The position numbers and the translations under genes were made by a program. From Candidatus Rifleibacteriota bacterium (GTDB lineage Bacteria > Riflebacteria > Ozemobacteria > Ozemobacterales > Ozemobacteraceae): DNA of 56,938 nucleotides. How positions within the stretch are numbered: the first letter of the stretch is position 1; each line of letters begins with the position of its first letter. The notes below the pieces were generated by a model. That model was not told the origin of the DNA and did not search any database. It saw nothing but the letters and a program-made list of their open reading frames with translations. The stretch spans positions 1 to 56,938 of the forward strand of contig JAKQKW010000283.1 of assembly GCA_029560455.1 (NCBI GenBank). The letters run 5' to 3'. This document shows positions 16,755-25,088 of the stretch, piece after piece.

Positions 16755-17042
16755 TTATTGATAACTGCAAATCAAAAGCAGAATCGTTTGTAATAGTAGG
16801 CACGGGGAGAAGTCGGGATTGCTTTTTCGTAAGCTTGTTTAGCACAGGAGGTGCTTATGCAGAACCGCGCAGGATAGAGCGGTTCTGCTGAGCGAAAACT
16901 TAAGAACAAATTAAGCTGGAGCACCCGGCAGCATCTATCCTGATGCTGCCGAGTATCGCTGACCTCCTGTCGGCAAAAAGCAACCCGACTGATAGGCCGG
17001 GCCGACGAACCAGTTCAACTTTGTTTCTGCAGTAATCAATAA
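16755..17042. repeat. MITE-like element, copy 1 (288 bp, full form)
   Basis: Ends are imperfect terminal inverted repeats, TTATTGATAACTG and its mate CAGTAATCAATAA (12 of 13 match). Inside, a second inverted pair GTCGGGATTGCTTTTT (16813-16828) / AAAAAGCAACCCGAC forms a roughly 15-bp stem. The outer 80-90 bp on each side are almost identical to copy 2 at 28455-28627, in the same orientation. The centre (16838-16973) is unique to this copy and carries nested hairpins. No open frame of transposase size, so it is non-autonomous. No clear target-site duplication could be identified. Confidence 0.8.
16844..16970 (+). ncRNA. Apical domain of copy 1 with two kissing hairpins
   Basis: ACAGGAGGT (16844-16852) is exactly complementary to ACCTCCTGT (16962-16970) and closes the domain. 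Inside are hairpin 1 GCAGAACCGC/GCGGTTCTGC (16859-16888, loop GCAGGATAGA) and hairpin 2 CGGCAGCATC/GATGCTGCCG (16926-16951, loop TATCCT). Loop 2 is the exact complement of AGGATA in loop 1. A small CTTAA/TTAAG hairpin lies between them. Such loop-loop matching is strong evidence that the RNA form is functional, but transcription is not shown. Confidence 0.55.
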
Positions 17043-17100
17043 TCGACGGTGATATAAGGGTGATATAAGACTAATCTGAGCAGTTCTCAGTCGATTTCGC

Positions 17101-17643
17101 TCAATCTGGCTTTTTACCAGATTTTTGTCGGTACAGTTTGAATATTGAACCCAGAACGAACAGCACCAGAAATATCCATGAAACTGTGAATGGCCCGAAT
17201 GCATCAAGAATGGCCGGGTCGGTTTTTGCGTCAAAGTAGATTCGGTAATAAACGAGCACCTGCAGACCGCATATGGATAGAAATGAAACCACAAAAGCAT
17301 CGAGTCGCCGAAAAATAAGTCTGGCAATCGCTGCAATTGCCGTAATCAGAATAGCCAGCCCGGTTTGAATGACTACCGCCACAATTGTCGAGCCCAGATG
17401 CGGAAAAATCCCGCCCATATCGTAATCGAGTCCCTGTGAGGTGATAACCAGATTCGGCAGCATGTGAAGAAAGCGGTAAGGCGCGTGCAGAGACAGCAGA
17501 ATGAAGAAAAAATTATAAAACCAGAGACCCGTCAGCGAAATCGCCGCAGGCTGTTTTGCGATGGGCAGTTGCTGGTTGCTGTCACTGCCGCTTTCAGAAC
17601 TGGATTGACCTAGTTCGTTTTTTTCCTGGATTTCCGGCATCAT
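17101..17643 (-). CDS. Membrane protein with four predicted helices, unknown
   Basis: A 180-residue protein: a hydrophilic, Ser/Glu-rich N-terminus (about 35 residues), then four hydrophobic segments (about 37-60, 85-108, 115-135, 150-172) and a short basic tail RQKSGKKPD. Start at ATG 17643 (or the adjacent ATG 17640) with GGGAG 7 nt upstream. It lies alone between the MITE-like element and the divergent prolyl oligopeptidase gene. I do not recognise the family. Confidence 0.65.
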   Translation of the reverse strand: MMPEIQEKNELGQSSSESGSDSNQQLPIAKQPAAISLTGLWFYNFFFILLSLHAPYRFLHMLPNLVITSQGLDYDMGGIFPHLGSTIVAVVIQTGLAILITAIAAIARLIFRRLDAFVVSFLSICGLQVLVYYRIYFDAKTDPAILDAFGPFTVSWIFLVLFVLGSIFKLYRQKSGKKPD

Positions 17644-17716
17644 CAATTTCTCCCAACCTTGATCTTATGCTACGATAAACCGGTCCTTTCATCAATCTGA
17701 AACAAAGGAACGAAAA

Positions 17717-19792
17717 ATGAACCAGCATCAGTCGCAATACCCGTCGAGCCGCCGCGAAAAAATCGCCGAAAATTTTCACGGAACCATTATCCATGATGAT
17801 TTCAGATGGCTCGAGGGTGACGCCAATGGCAACCCGACCCCGGAAACCGACAACTGGACAGACGCACAGAATTCGCTGACCAGAACGGTTCTCGATCGTC
17901 TGCCGGGCCGTGCCGCTCTAAGAGAGCGTCTAAGACCGTTGCTCGAAGCCGATTCGTGCTGGCTGCCAGTTTTTGCCGGCCCGCGTCTCTTCTGGTTCAA
18001 ACGCCCCGGTAACCTCAATCAGCCGATTGTCTGCATGTCTGAAGTTGCTGGCGGGCCTGAGCGGGTGTTGCTCGACACCAACCGGTCTGATGCGACCGGT
18101 TTGAGCAGCATCGGCTGGTTCGAGCCTTCGCCTGATGGCACTCTGTTGGCTTACGGAATCTGCAGCAGCGGTGATGAGAACCATGAACTGCGAATTCTCA
18201 GGGTTTCAGATCTCACTCTTCTCGAAGACCGTATAACGAACAAGGTTGGCGGCGTTTTCTGGCAGCCTGATGGCAGAAGCTTTATCTATTCACGACTTTC
18301 TGACCCGGCCAACCCTTATTCCCGCGAAATTCGCCTGCACCAGCTTGGCGAGCCAACCGGCAACGACCGGCTGATTTTTGCCCAATATACTGAGGGGCCG
18401 CTTGCCACCACCTGGGGGCCCTCGGCCTGGCTGTCAGAAGACGGGCGCTGGCTGGTGCTCAGCTATCATACCAGCACCCGTTCAAACGATCTGTGGCTGG
18501 TCGATTTCTCTGAATGGCTCAAAACAGGCAATCTGGTGTGCCGCGATATTATCGTTGGCCGAGAAAGCCGCAGTTGTGCCTGTGTTGTCGATAACCGCCT
18601 GTTTATTCTCACCAACGAAGGGGCGAAGAACAGTCAGATATTCGTCGCCAATCCTGACAACCCTGGTTTGAACGGCTGGCAGAAGTTTGTCTGTGAAAAA
18701 ACTGACGCGGTAATTGAAGACTGGGGCTTCACCAGCAGTGCTCTGCTGGTCGAATACAAGTGCGAAGCGGCTTCGCGTCTGGTCTCTTTCGATCTTCAGA
18801 ATGGCAGTGAGACGGCGGTTCAGCTGCCGGGCATCGGCACCGCTTCCTTTTCATGCTCGATTAAGCGCCCTGACTTTTTTGTCGATTACACCTCGTTCAA
18901 CTGTCCGAACCGCATTCTTCGCTACGACAGCCCGTCTTCAACCCCGACACCATGGTGGGAAAGGCCGGTCGCAGCCGATCTGTCTGCCATGCAGGTAAGC
19001 CGGCACTGGTTCACCTCGAAAGACGGCACCCGCGTCAGCATGTTTCTGATCAAGCGCGCCGGGGTCGAAAAGACCGGTTACAATCCGACCGTAATCTATG
19101 GCTACGGCGGCTTTGGCCTGAGCATGACCCCGGCTTACAACGGAACCGTGATTCCCTGGATCGAAGATGGCGGTATTTACGCAGTCGTCAACCTGCGTGG
19201 CGGCGGTGAATATGGTGATGACTGGCATAAAATGGGTACGCTCGGCAACAAGGAAAAGGTGTTTGAAGATCTCGAAGCCGCTGCCGAGTGGCTGATTGCC
19301 GAAGGCTACACTTGTCGTGAAAAGCTTGGCGTCAGCGGCCGCTCGAATGGCGGTCTACTCGTCGGCGCGGCGATAACCCGCCGCCCTGAGCTTTATCGGG
19401 CCGCCATCTGCGGTGTGCCGCTGCTCGATATGCTTCGTTATCAGCGCTTTCTCATGGCTCGCTTCTGGGTGCCCGAATACGGCACCGCCGAGAACCCTGA
19501 AGATTTTGTCTGGCTGCGGCGCTACTCGCCTTATCACAATATTGTCGAAGGCCGCGAATACCCGGCTATCTTCATTTTCACCGCCGAAAAAGACACAAGA
19601 GTTCACCCGATGCATGCCCGCAAAATGACCGCTGCCCTGCAGAGCGCCACTGCCAGTTTATCTGAGAAGCCGGTGCTGCTCTGGGTCGAACGTCAGGCCG
19701 GCCACGGCGTTGGCAAGCCCCTGACCCAGATTCTCGAAGAACAGACCGACCAGTGGTCATTCATGCGCTGGCAGCTCGGCCTCGACCGGTAA
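17717..19792 (+). CDS. Prolyl oligopeptidase family serine peptidase (S9A)
   Basis: Cytoplasmic post-proline endopeptidase, 691 aa, with no signal peptide. N-terminal PREPL segment (HDDFRWLEGD), seven-bladed propeller (about 80-410), then the alpha/beta hydrolase domain. Triad: Ser543 in GRSNGGLL, Asp626 in KDTRVHP, His663 in AGHG. The conserved blocks YGGFG, LRGGGEYG and YSPYHN are all present. RBS AAAGGAA precedes ATG 17717. Likely a role in peptide turnover. Confidence 0.93.
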   Translation: MNQHQSQYPSSRREKIAENFHGTIIHDDFRWLEGDANGNPTPETDNWTDAQNSLTRTVLDRLPGRAALRERLRPLLEADSCWLPVFAGPRLFWFKRPGNLNQPIVCMSEVAGGPERVLLDTNRSDATGLSSIGWFEPSPDGTLLAYGICSSGDENHELRILRVSDLTLLEDRITNKVGGVFWQPDGRSFIYSRLSDPANPYSREIRLHQLGEPTGNDRLIFAQYTEGPLATTWGPSAWLSEDGRWLVLSYHTSTRSNDLWLVDFSEWLKTGNLVCRDIIVGRESRSCACVVDNRLFILTNEGAKNSQIFVANPDNPGLNGWQKFVCEKTDAVIEDWGFTSSALLVEYKCEAASRLVSFDLQNGSETAVQLPGIGTASFSCSIKRPDFFVDYTSFNCPNRILRYDSPSSTPTPWWERPVAADLSAMQVSRHWFTSKDGTRVSMFLIKRAGVEKTGYNPTVIYGYGGFGLSMTPAYNGTVIPWIEDGGIYAVVNLRGGGEYGDDWHKMGTLGNKEKVFEDLEAAAEWLIAEGYTCREKLGVSGRSNGGLLVGAAITRRPELYRAAICGVPLLDMLRYQRFLMARFWVPEYGTAENPEDFVWLRRYSPYHNIVEGREYPAIFIFTAEKDTRVHPMHARKMTAALQSATASLSEKPVLLWVERQAGHGVGKPLTQILEEQTDQWSFMRWQLGLDR

Positions 19793-19919
19793 CCGGTAAA
19801 ATCGATGAGGTCTGAAAGGCAGCCCTGGGCGCAGACTGGTTGCAGATTCATGGACTGCGTCATTTCTGAATTGCGCCACCAGAAATTCGCCCGTATTTTG
19901 CCAGATTGTACAAGATTTT

Positions 19920-19933
19920 AGATTTTAAAATCT
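19920..19933. promoter_or_regulatory. 14-bp perfect palindrome beside the MerR-TipAS promoter
   Basis: AGATTTTAAAATCT ends one base before the -35 box of the next gene. It could be an operator for another regulator or an UP-type element. Confidence 0.35.
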
Positions 19934-19934
19934 G

Positions 19935-19965
19935 TTGACCCTTACGTAACGTCATGCATTAAGCT
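19935..19965 (+). promoter_or_regulatory. MerR-type promoter/operator of the TipAS-like gene
   Basis: TTGACC (19935-19940), a 19-nt spacer and TAAGCT (19960-19965). The over-long 19-nt spacer containing the partial dyad CTTACGT/ACGTCATG is the hallmark of MerR-family promoters, where the activator twists the DNA. The start point would fall almost on ATG 19972. Confidence 0.6.
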
Positions 19966-19971
19966 TGTTTT

Positions 19972-20778
19972 ATGAAAAAATGCAGGCAAAAATGTAACGA
20001 AAAATGTGAGTCCGATGCAGAAGAAGTCTGGCAGGTAGGGAAGCTGGCCAGAGTGGCCGGTGTCAGCATTCGCACCCTGCATCATTACGATGCTGTCGGT
20101 CTGCTTAAGCCGTCTGCACGCAGCGAAGGCGATTATCGCCTTTATAACCGCAGCGACCTGCTGAGACTGCAGCAGATATTGTTTTATCGCGAACTCGATC
20201 TGCCGCTGAACGAAATCCGGGCGATTCTCGATTCACCCGGGTTTGATCTGGCGACTTCTCTGAATGACCATCGAAAAAATCTTGAAACGCGTCAGCAGCG
20301 CACGTCGCAATTGATTGCGACTATTGACCGGACTCTCGCGAGTCTGAACGAAAAGGAGATTACCATGCAGGACCACGAATACTATAAGGGCTTCATTGAC
20401 CGCGAAACCGCCGAAAAATACGACCGTGAGGCACGCGAACGCTACGGCAGCGCCAAAGTCGATGAGTCATGGCAGAACATTCGCAAAATGGGCAAAGATG
20501 GCTTTCAGCAGCATCTTAAAGATGGTGAAGCCATCAACCGCAAACTCGCCTCTTTGATGCATCTTTCACCTGAAACGCCTGAAGTTCAGGCGGTAATCGC
20601 CGAACACCACGCTTTCATTGGCGGCTTCTATGAAGTGACCCCTGAAATTTACTCCGGGCTTGCCGAAATGTATGTTTCTGATGCCAGGTTCAAGTCATAT
20701 TACGAAAAGGTCGCACCCGGCCTGGCTGAGTTCTTGAGCGCCGGCATGCGCGCCTTTCTGAAACAGAATGAAAAATGA
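19972..20778 (+). CDS. MerR-family multidrug-responsive regulator with TipAS domain
   Basis: A 268-aa TipAL-like activator. A Cys-rich N-terminal tail (MKKCRQKCNEKCES) precedes the MerR winged helix (WQVGKLARVAGVSIRTLHHYDAVGLLKPS; about 20-90), a coiled-coil dimer helix (90-128), and a TipAS antibiotic-binding domain (about 132-268, with YYKGF and HHAFIGGFYEVTPEIY). TipAS domains trap hydrophobic compounds, especially thiopeptides, in known members. The N-terminal C-x3-C-x3-C is not usual for the family. No Shine-Dalgarno site precedes ATG 19972, which sits 6 nt after the -10 box. No transporter target gene lies next to it. Confidence 0.88.
   Translation: MKKCRQKCNEKCESDAEEVWQVGKLARVAGVSIRTLHHYDAVGLLKPSARSEGDYRLYNRSDLLRLQQILFYRELDLPLNEIRAILDSPGFDLATSLNDHRKNLETRQQRTSQLIATIDRTLASLNEKEITMQDHEYYKGFIDRETAEKYDREARERYGSAKVDESWQNIRKMGKDGFQQHLKDGEAINRKLASLMHLSPETPEVQAVIAEHHAFIGGFYEVTPEIYSGLAEMYVSDARFKSYYEKVAPGLAEFLSAGMRAFLKQNEK
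20365..20778 (+). CDS. Internal start: free TipAS domain product
   Basis: In-frame ATG 20365 is preceded by AAGGAG (20353-20358) with a 6-nt spacer, far better than the start of the full gene, and falls exactly at the domain boundary (MQDHEYYKGF). It would yield a 137-aa TipAS-only protein. In Streptomyces tipA the same arrangement makes TipAS in excess over TipAL as a ligand sink; here it is inferred from sequence. Confidence 0.6.
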   Translation: MQDHEYYKGFIDRETAEKYDREARERYGSAKVDESWQNIRKMGKDGFQQHLKDGEAINRKLASLMHLSPETPEVQAVIAEHHAFIGGFYEVTPEIYSGLAEMYVSDARFKSYYEKVAPGLAEFLSAGMRAFLKQNEK

Positions 20779-21054
20779 ATAGCATTGTAAAATCTGCGGT
20801 GTCAGCCCCCGAATTTCAGTCAGCATGGCTGAAGCTGACCAGAAACATAACCTTTTTATGAACGAGTTTTCGATTCACTTCGTTCAAGTCAGAGAAAAGG
20901 CCGACAGAGGCGGCAAAAGCATTATTTGAAGTTTACTTATAGATCATGCGGTGTATTTAAATATATTTATATGAATACGGCGTGAGATTGAAACTTGGTT
21001 AATGGCTATAGCTGCTTGCTGGTGCTGCAATCATGAAAGTGCGAGGCGAACAAT
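20779..21054. other. 276-bp intergenic region with small hairpins
   Basis: Contains GTCAGC/GCTGAC (20818-20838) and TGAACGA/TCGTTCA (20859-20887), then GCCG/CGGC near 20900-20915, and an AT-rich stretch (20935-20985) that probably holds the promoter of the AsmA-like gene. No coding potential seen. Confidence 0.5.
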
Positions 21055-23016
21055 ATGAAAAGATGTGTTAGCCGTTGTCATGCAGGCCTGAACCTTTCTT
21101 TTAAGGTGTTGCTGTTATGCGCTTTGCTGATTTGCTGTAACTTTGCCATGGGCGAAGAGAAACCGGCACCGGGTATCAAAGAGCAGTTCGAGCAGAAAAT
21201 TTCAGAACTGCTTGGTGTGCCGGTTGCAGTCAAGGATTACAAATTAAGCTATGCAACTGTTATCCTGACCGGTGTCAAAATAGGAGCCCAGGCGCAGTCT
21301 GAATTGCCTTCTGCAGAAATAAAAGAGCTTTCTGCCACCTGCGACATGATGAGCCTGCTCGGCGGCAATCTGGTGATGAAAGAGATCAAGGTAAAATCAA
21401 TGAAAGCTGCTATCACTCTCGATTCCAATGGCAAGCCCATATTGGGAGCTATTTCCAGGCCGCCATCGCCTGGCCCTGCATTGAGCATCGAGAATCTGCC
21501 ATTTGACAAGCTTTCTGTCAGTAAACTTGAGTTGCGTATAATCGCAAAGAAAAGTGGCAAAACGGTGCTTATGCAGATGCCATCTGCGACTGTCGCACGG
21601 TCTGAATCTGGCAGTCCGCTGAACATTGACTTTGCCGGCAGCCTGTCTCTGGCTGGTGCCAATAAAGCAGGAACAACGGCAGAACTGCCATTCAAGGCTG
21701 AGATAAAGATGCAGGCACTAAAGCCCCTGCAGGCATCTGGCGCGGCGGCGATCAAGCCTGCCTCTGTTGAAACTCTTGTTGCAGTAATCGGAGCGCTTGC
21801 ACCGGGCCATATCGATGGTCTGAGCATGGCGGGCGGTCAGACCAGCGCCGAACTCAAGTTTGCCGGCGCAGCAGATAAACCAATGCAATTCTCGTTCAAT
21901 GCTGACCTGAAGAATATCGACTCGCTTGTCTACAATGCCAGCCCAGAAATAAAGAAGTTTTCAGCACAACTGTCGATGATCGGAAAAGTGGCTGACGGTT
22001 CTATTTCTTCAGCAATTGGCATTTCCGACGCAGCTCTCGTAATACCCAGCCGCAAAATCGACATAAACAAAGCCTTGATAAAACTGCGAGTCGAAAGTGC
22101 GCCAGAAAATCTGTCCCTGACCGGGTCGGCATCGGTGCCGCGTTTCGATTTCGACCTGCCGGTTTCTTCAACGAATCGCAGTTCATATCTGTTTCCGTTC
22201 ATCGATGTCAGCAGCAGTTTCAGCTATAGCGGCGATGTGTTTACAATAAGCAGTGCCCAGGCAAAGCTTTTTGGTGGTTCGCTCAGCGGCAGTGGCAAGG
22301 TTTTTACCGGCAAACACCCGGTTCAGCTGCAGGTAAATGCAATGGGCAGCGGCTTGCGCGCCGAATCTTTCCTCGACAGCAATACCACACAGAAACAGGT
22401 AATTACCGGGCCAGCCGGCGGAACATTCAAAGCCGATGGTGATATCGAAACCCTCGCATCCTGGAACGGAACAGGCAGTCTGCACATGCAGAACGGCAGA
22501 TACAACACGCCGCCAGTTGTCACGCCTTTTCTGTCACTGGTAAATCTCAAAGAGTATTCTTCTGGCGATATCAGTGAAGCCAGCGCCACTTTCGTCATCA
22601 GACAGGGCATTATGACAACCGATGATATGATGTTTCTTAGTTCAGCCGGTCGGGCGAGTTATCGCGGTGATGTCGGTCTCGACACCAGCCTGAAAGGCAA
22701 TCTCGAGATCAGATTCGCGCCGGTGGCCGTAGAGAAGAGTCGGGTTCTGCAGCAGATATCTCTCGACGGCAAAACAGCCAGCATTCCGAGCCGCGTCGAA
22801 GGCACTCTTCTGGCACCGGTATTTCCAGGTTTCAAACCCGAAAAACTTCTTGAGCTTGGCCTGAAACGCCAGGGTCAGAAACTTCTGCAGGATATTCTCA
22901 AGCCCCGCAGTAAAGAACCGGCCAGCGCCGAGCCGGCTCCCGCAGCTAAAAAGACCGACCCGGCCAAAGATCTGCTCAAAGATCTCGGCAACATCTTCAA
23001 GCGGCGTCGCAAATAG
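21055..23016 (+). CDS. AsmA-like exported/envelope protein
   Basis: A 653-residue beta-rich protein of the AsmA/TamB superfamily, which in diderms bridges or tethers the envelope and moves lipids. N-terminal hydrophobic signal or anchor (FKVLLLCALLICCNFAMG), AsmA N-domain opening with LLGVPVAVKDYKLSYATVIL, a long repetitive beta region, and the AsmA C-terminal domain (about 455-590: GSLHMQNGRYNTPPVVTPF, then RGIMTTDDMMFLSS-like block). The C-tail is Pro/Ala/Lys-rich and ends RRRK. GAGG lies 8 nt before ATG 21055. Confidence 0.82.
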   Translation: MKRCVSRCHAGLNLSFKVLLLCALLICCNFAMGEEKPAPGIKEQFEQKISELLGVPVAVKDYKLSYATVILTGVKIGAQAQSELPSAEIKELSATCDMMSLLGGNLVMKEIKVKSMKAAITLDSNGKPILGAISRPPSPGPALSIENLPFDKLSVSKLELRIIAKKSGKTVLMQMPSATVARSESGSPLNIDFAGSLSLAGANKAGTTAELPFKAEIKMQALKPLQASGAAAIKPASVETLVAVIGALAPGHIDGLSMAGGQTSAELKFAGAADKPMQFSFNADLKNIDSLVYNASPEIKKFSAQLSMIGKVADGSISSAIGISDAALVIPSRKIDINKALIKLRVESAPENLSLTGSASVPRFDFDLPVSSTNRSSYLFPFIDVSSSFSYSGDVFTISSAQAKLFGGSLSGSGKVFTGKHPVQLQVNAMGSGLRAESFLDSNTTQKQVITGPAGGTFKADGDIETLASWNGTGSLHMQNGRYNTPPVVTPFLSLVNLKEYSSGDISEASATFVIRQGIMTTDDMMFLSSAGRASYRGDVGLDTSLKGNLEIRFAPVAVEKSRVLQQISLDGKTASIPSRVEGTLLAPVFPGFKPEKLLELGLKRQGQKLLQDILKPRSKEPASAEPAPAAKKTDPAKDLLKDLGNIFKRRRK

Positions 23017-23050
23017 ACTTCAGATAATGAATCTGTCTTGCCTGCTGATA

Positions 23051-24208
23051 TTATTTAAAGGTAGTGGCGACATTTTCGAGTTCGCGCATTATCGGGATAT
23101 GCTGCGGGCAATGAGTTTCGCAGCGGCCGCATTTTACACATTTTGCGGCCCTTGCAGACTCAGCGATCTGCGCGAAATACATTGATCTGATTGAGTCGTT
23201 GGATTTTTCGCCCATCATGTGAAAGCTGTTATACATTGAAAAGTTCTTCGGAATCTCAACCCCGGCCGGGCAGGGCATGCAGTAGCCGCAGGTAGTGCAT
23301 GGCACTTTCATTCTCTGTCTGAAAATCGTCTGCACCCGGTTCATCACTTCACGCTCTTCAGGCGTCATTGAACCGGCACCGGCTGTCGCCGAAATTCGCA
23401 GGTTTTCGGTAACATGTCCCATGGCGCTCATGCCGCTCAGAACCACCGAAATGCGCGGGTCATCGTAAAGCCATTTCAGAGCCCATTCAGCCGGCGAATA
23501 TTTGAGACCCGATTCGGCAAAAACATTGGTTATAGCTTCAGGCAGACCGTTTGTCAGGGCGCCACCGCGTAAGGGTTCCATGATCACGATGCCAAGACCG
23601 CGTTCGGCGGCGTATTCGAGCCCGGCACGCCCGGCCTGGTAGTCTTCGTCGACGTAATTATACTGAATCTGGCAGAATGACCAGCTGTAGGCGTCAACAA
23701 CCGTCTTGAACAGCTGCAGATCGTCATGAAATGAAAAACCGGCATGGCGTATGCGCCCGTCGGCCAGCGCCCGGTCAAGAAACCTGAATAAATCATGAGC
23801 GGTGAGATTTTTCCAGAAGCCTTTATTGATCGCATGTGCCAGATAAAAGTCGATATGATCGGTTTCGAGCCTTGCAAGCTGCTCGTTGAGATATTTATCC
23901 ATGTCGGCATGGCAGCTGATCAACCAGCTTGGCAGTTTGGTCGCCAGCTGCACTTTCTGTCGATAACCGTCACGCAAAGCCCTGCCGACAAAAGGTTCGC
24001 TTTCGCCGCCCCGGTCAAAGCCATAACCATGATATGGAAAAGCGGTATCTACATAGTTGACGCCGTTGTCGATCGCATGCCGCAACATCTGAGTTGCAAG
24101 CGATTCGTTGATCTGGTGAGTAATCCCATCGATCACCGGCAGGCGCATACAGCCGAAACCCAGTTGCGAAACTTCAACCCCGGTTTTGCCAATTTTTCTG
24201 TAGATCAT
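23051..24208 (-). CDS. Aldo/keto reductase with C-terminal two-cluster ferredoxin domain
   Basis: A 385-aa oxidoreductase: an AKR TIM barrel (MIYRKIGKTGVEVSQLGFGC, DTAFPYHGYG, DHIDFYLAH) followed by a ferredoxin-like tail with CTTCGYCMPCPAGV and CVKCGRCETHCPQHIPI, enough for two [4Fe-4S] clusters. This class is common in anaerobes and may exchange electrons with ferredoxin rather than NADPH alone. Start ATG 24208 has AAGGAGA 7 nt upstream; the longer frame from 24256 has none. Confidence 0.92.
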   Translation of the reverse strand: MIYRKIGKTGVEVSQLGFGCMRLPVIDGITHQINESLATQMLRHAIDNGVNYVDTAFPYHGYGFDRGGESEPFVGRALRDGYRQKVQLATKLPSWLISCHADMDKYLNEQLARLETDHIDFYLAHAINKGFWKNLTAHDLFRFLDRALADGRIRHAGFSFHDDLQLFKTVVDAYSWSFCQIQYNYVDEDYQAGRAGLEYAAERGLGIVIMEPLRGGALTNGLPEAITNVFAESGLKYSPAEWALKWLYDDPRISVVLSGMSAMGHVTENLRISATAGAGSMTPEEREVMNRVQTIFRQRMKVPCTTCGYCMPCPAGVEIPKNFSMYNSFHMMGEKSNDSIRSMYFAQIAESARAAKCVKCGRCETHCPQHIPIMRELENVATTFK

Positions 24209-24408
24209 GAAGGTCTCCTTTGTTTTGCTGAAGCCTGGAGGCCAGGCCAGCAGCACACTGCATCTCTGCCCGCCCGCGAAAAAAATGCCGGCCCGTTTCC
24301 CATAAATCTTGCCCCATATCGCATCTCACTGTCAATGTTACATACCAAAATCACCGGTTTCGCCGGCAGGTTTGTTTGTTTAGTTTTGCCGGTGTTGTTT
24401 TATGTTGC

Positions 24409-24437
24409 TTGAAATGACAGCGGGCATGCACTATATT
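24409..24437 (+). promoter_or_regulatory. Sigma-70-type promoter of the Smr gene
   Basis: TTGAAA (24409-24414), a 17-nt spacer and TATATT (24432-24437). ATG 24447 is 9 nt after the -10 box, so the transcript would have almost no leader. Confidence 0.65.
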
Positions 24438-24446
24438 GCCCTTCTT

Positions 24447-24905
24447 ATGAGTAATGAACTTGATCTGCACGGATATACCCAGGTTGAAGCGATAGAAGCC
24501 CTGGTGCGCTTTTACAACGCCCGGGTCAGGAAGGGTAACCGCAGCCGCTTTGATGTGATTCATGGCTATGGTTCATCTGGCACCGGTGGCACCCTGCGTC
24601 AGCGCGTGCGCAGCTTTCTGTCGCGTTTTGCCGATTGCCTGTGCTTTGAGCCGGGCGAAAACTATTCCCCTGCCAACCCCGGCAAGACGATGGTTATTCC
24701 GCTGCGCGAACTGCCGGATACACTCGATATGCTTGCCGAAGAAATTCTTGAATACTGCGCCACCGCAAGAACCATGAGCAAAATCAGCGGCAAATTCCGC
24801 CGTCATGGCGATGTTAAAATACAGGCCTCATTGCGTGCTCTCGAAAAACAGGGCGCGATCACCAGTTTCATCAAAGGCCCATACCGCCATTACCAGGCAA
24901 AATAG
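24447..24905 (+). CDS. Smr-domain protein with C-terminal winged-helix-like region
   Basis: A 152-residue protein. The Smr domain occupies the first 90 residues: LDLHGYTQVEAIEAL and the IHGYGSSGTGGTLR motif (HGxGxG-type) seen in MutS2 and stand-alone Smr nucleases, which nick or cleave nucleic acid, including mRNA on collided ribosomes. The C-terminal 60 residues look like a small winged helix (ISGKFRRHGDVKIQASLRALEKQG). Start: ATG 24447 fits the promoter position and the conserved LDLHG start; the longer frame from 24402 would begin inside the promoter. No ribosome binding site is visible. Confidence 0.8.
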   Translation: MSNELDLHGYTQVEAIEALVRFYNARVRKGNRSRFDVIHGYGSSGTGGTLRQRVRSFLSRFADCLCFEPGENYSPANPGKTMVIPLRELPDTLDMLAEEILEYCATARTMSKISGKFRRHGDVKIQASLRALEKQGAITSFIKGPYRHYQAK

Positions 24906-25088
24906 CTCACTGGCTCCGAACAATATTTAACGGGTAAGGTTTCGCTTTATTCAGGTCGATTATAAATATTGTAACGTCTGCTGATGTCGGTCTTTGTCCG
25001 GGCTTGTCCGGCAATGTATCTTTTTGTCGGGCGGCCCTGATGTTAAGCTGATATCAGAGTCCTAATCCGTTGTACAGGAGAGTCGAAA

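Larger units (their letters stand above)
16616..17100. other. 485-bp gene-free region carrying a MITE-like element
   Basis: Contains the element at 16755-17042 and an 11-bp tandem duplication GGTGATATAAG (17047-17068). Short frames here are products of the repeat and have no start signals. The stretch 16616-16754 shows nothing recognisable. Confidence 0.7.

Noticed and set aside
16755..17042. Retron or attC-type element
   Set aside because: No reverse transcriptase or integrase gene is nearby; terminal inverted repeats and a second copy fit a MITE-like element better.
17047..17068. GGTGATATAAG tandem duplication as a regulatory iteron
   Set aside because: Only two units, beside a mobile-type element; most simply a duplication scar.
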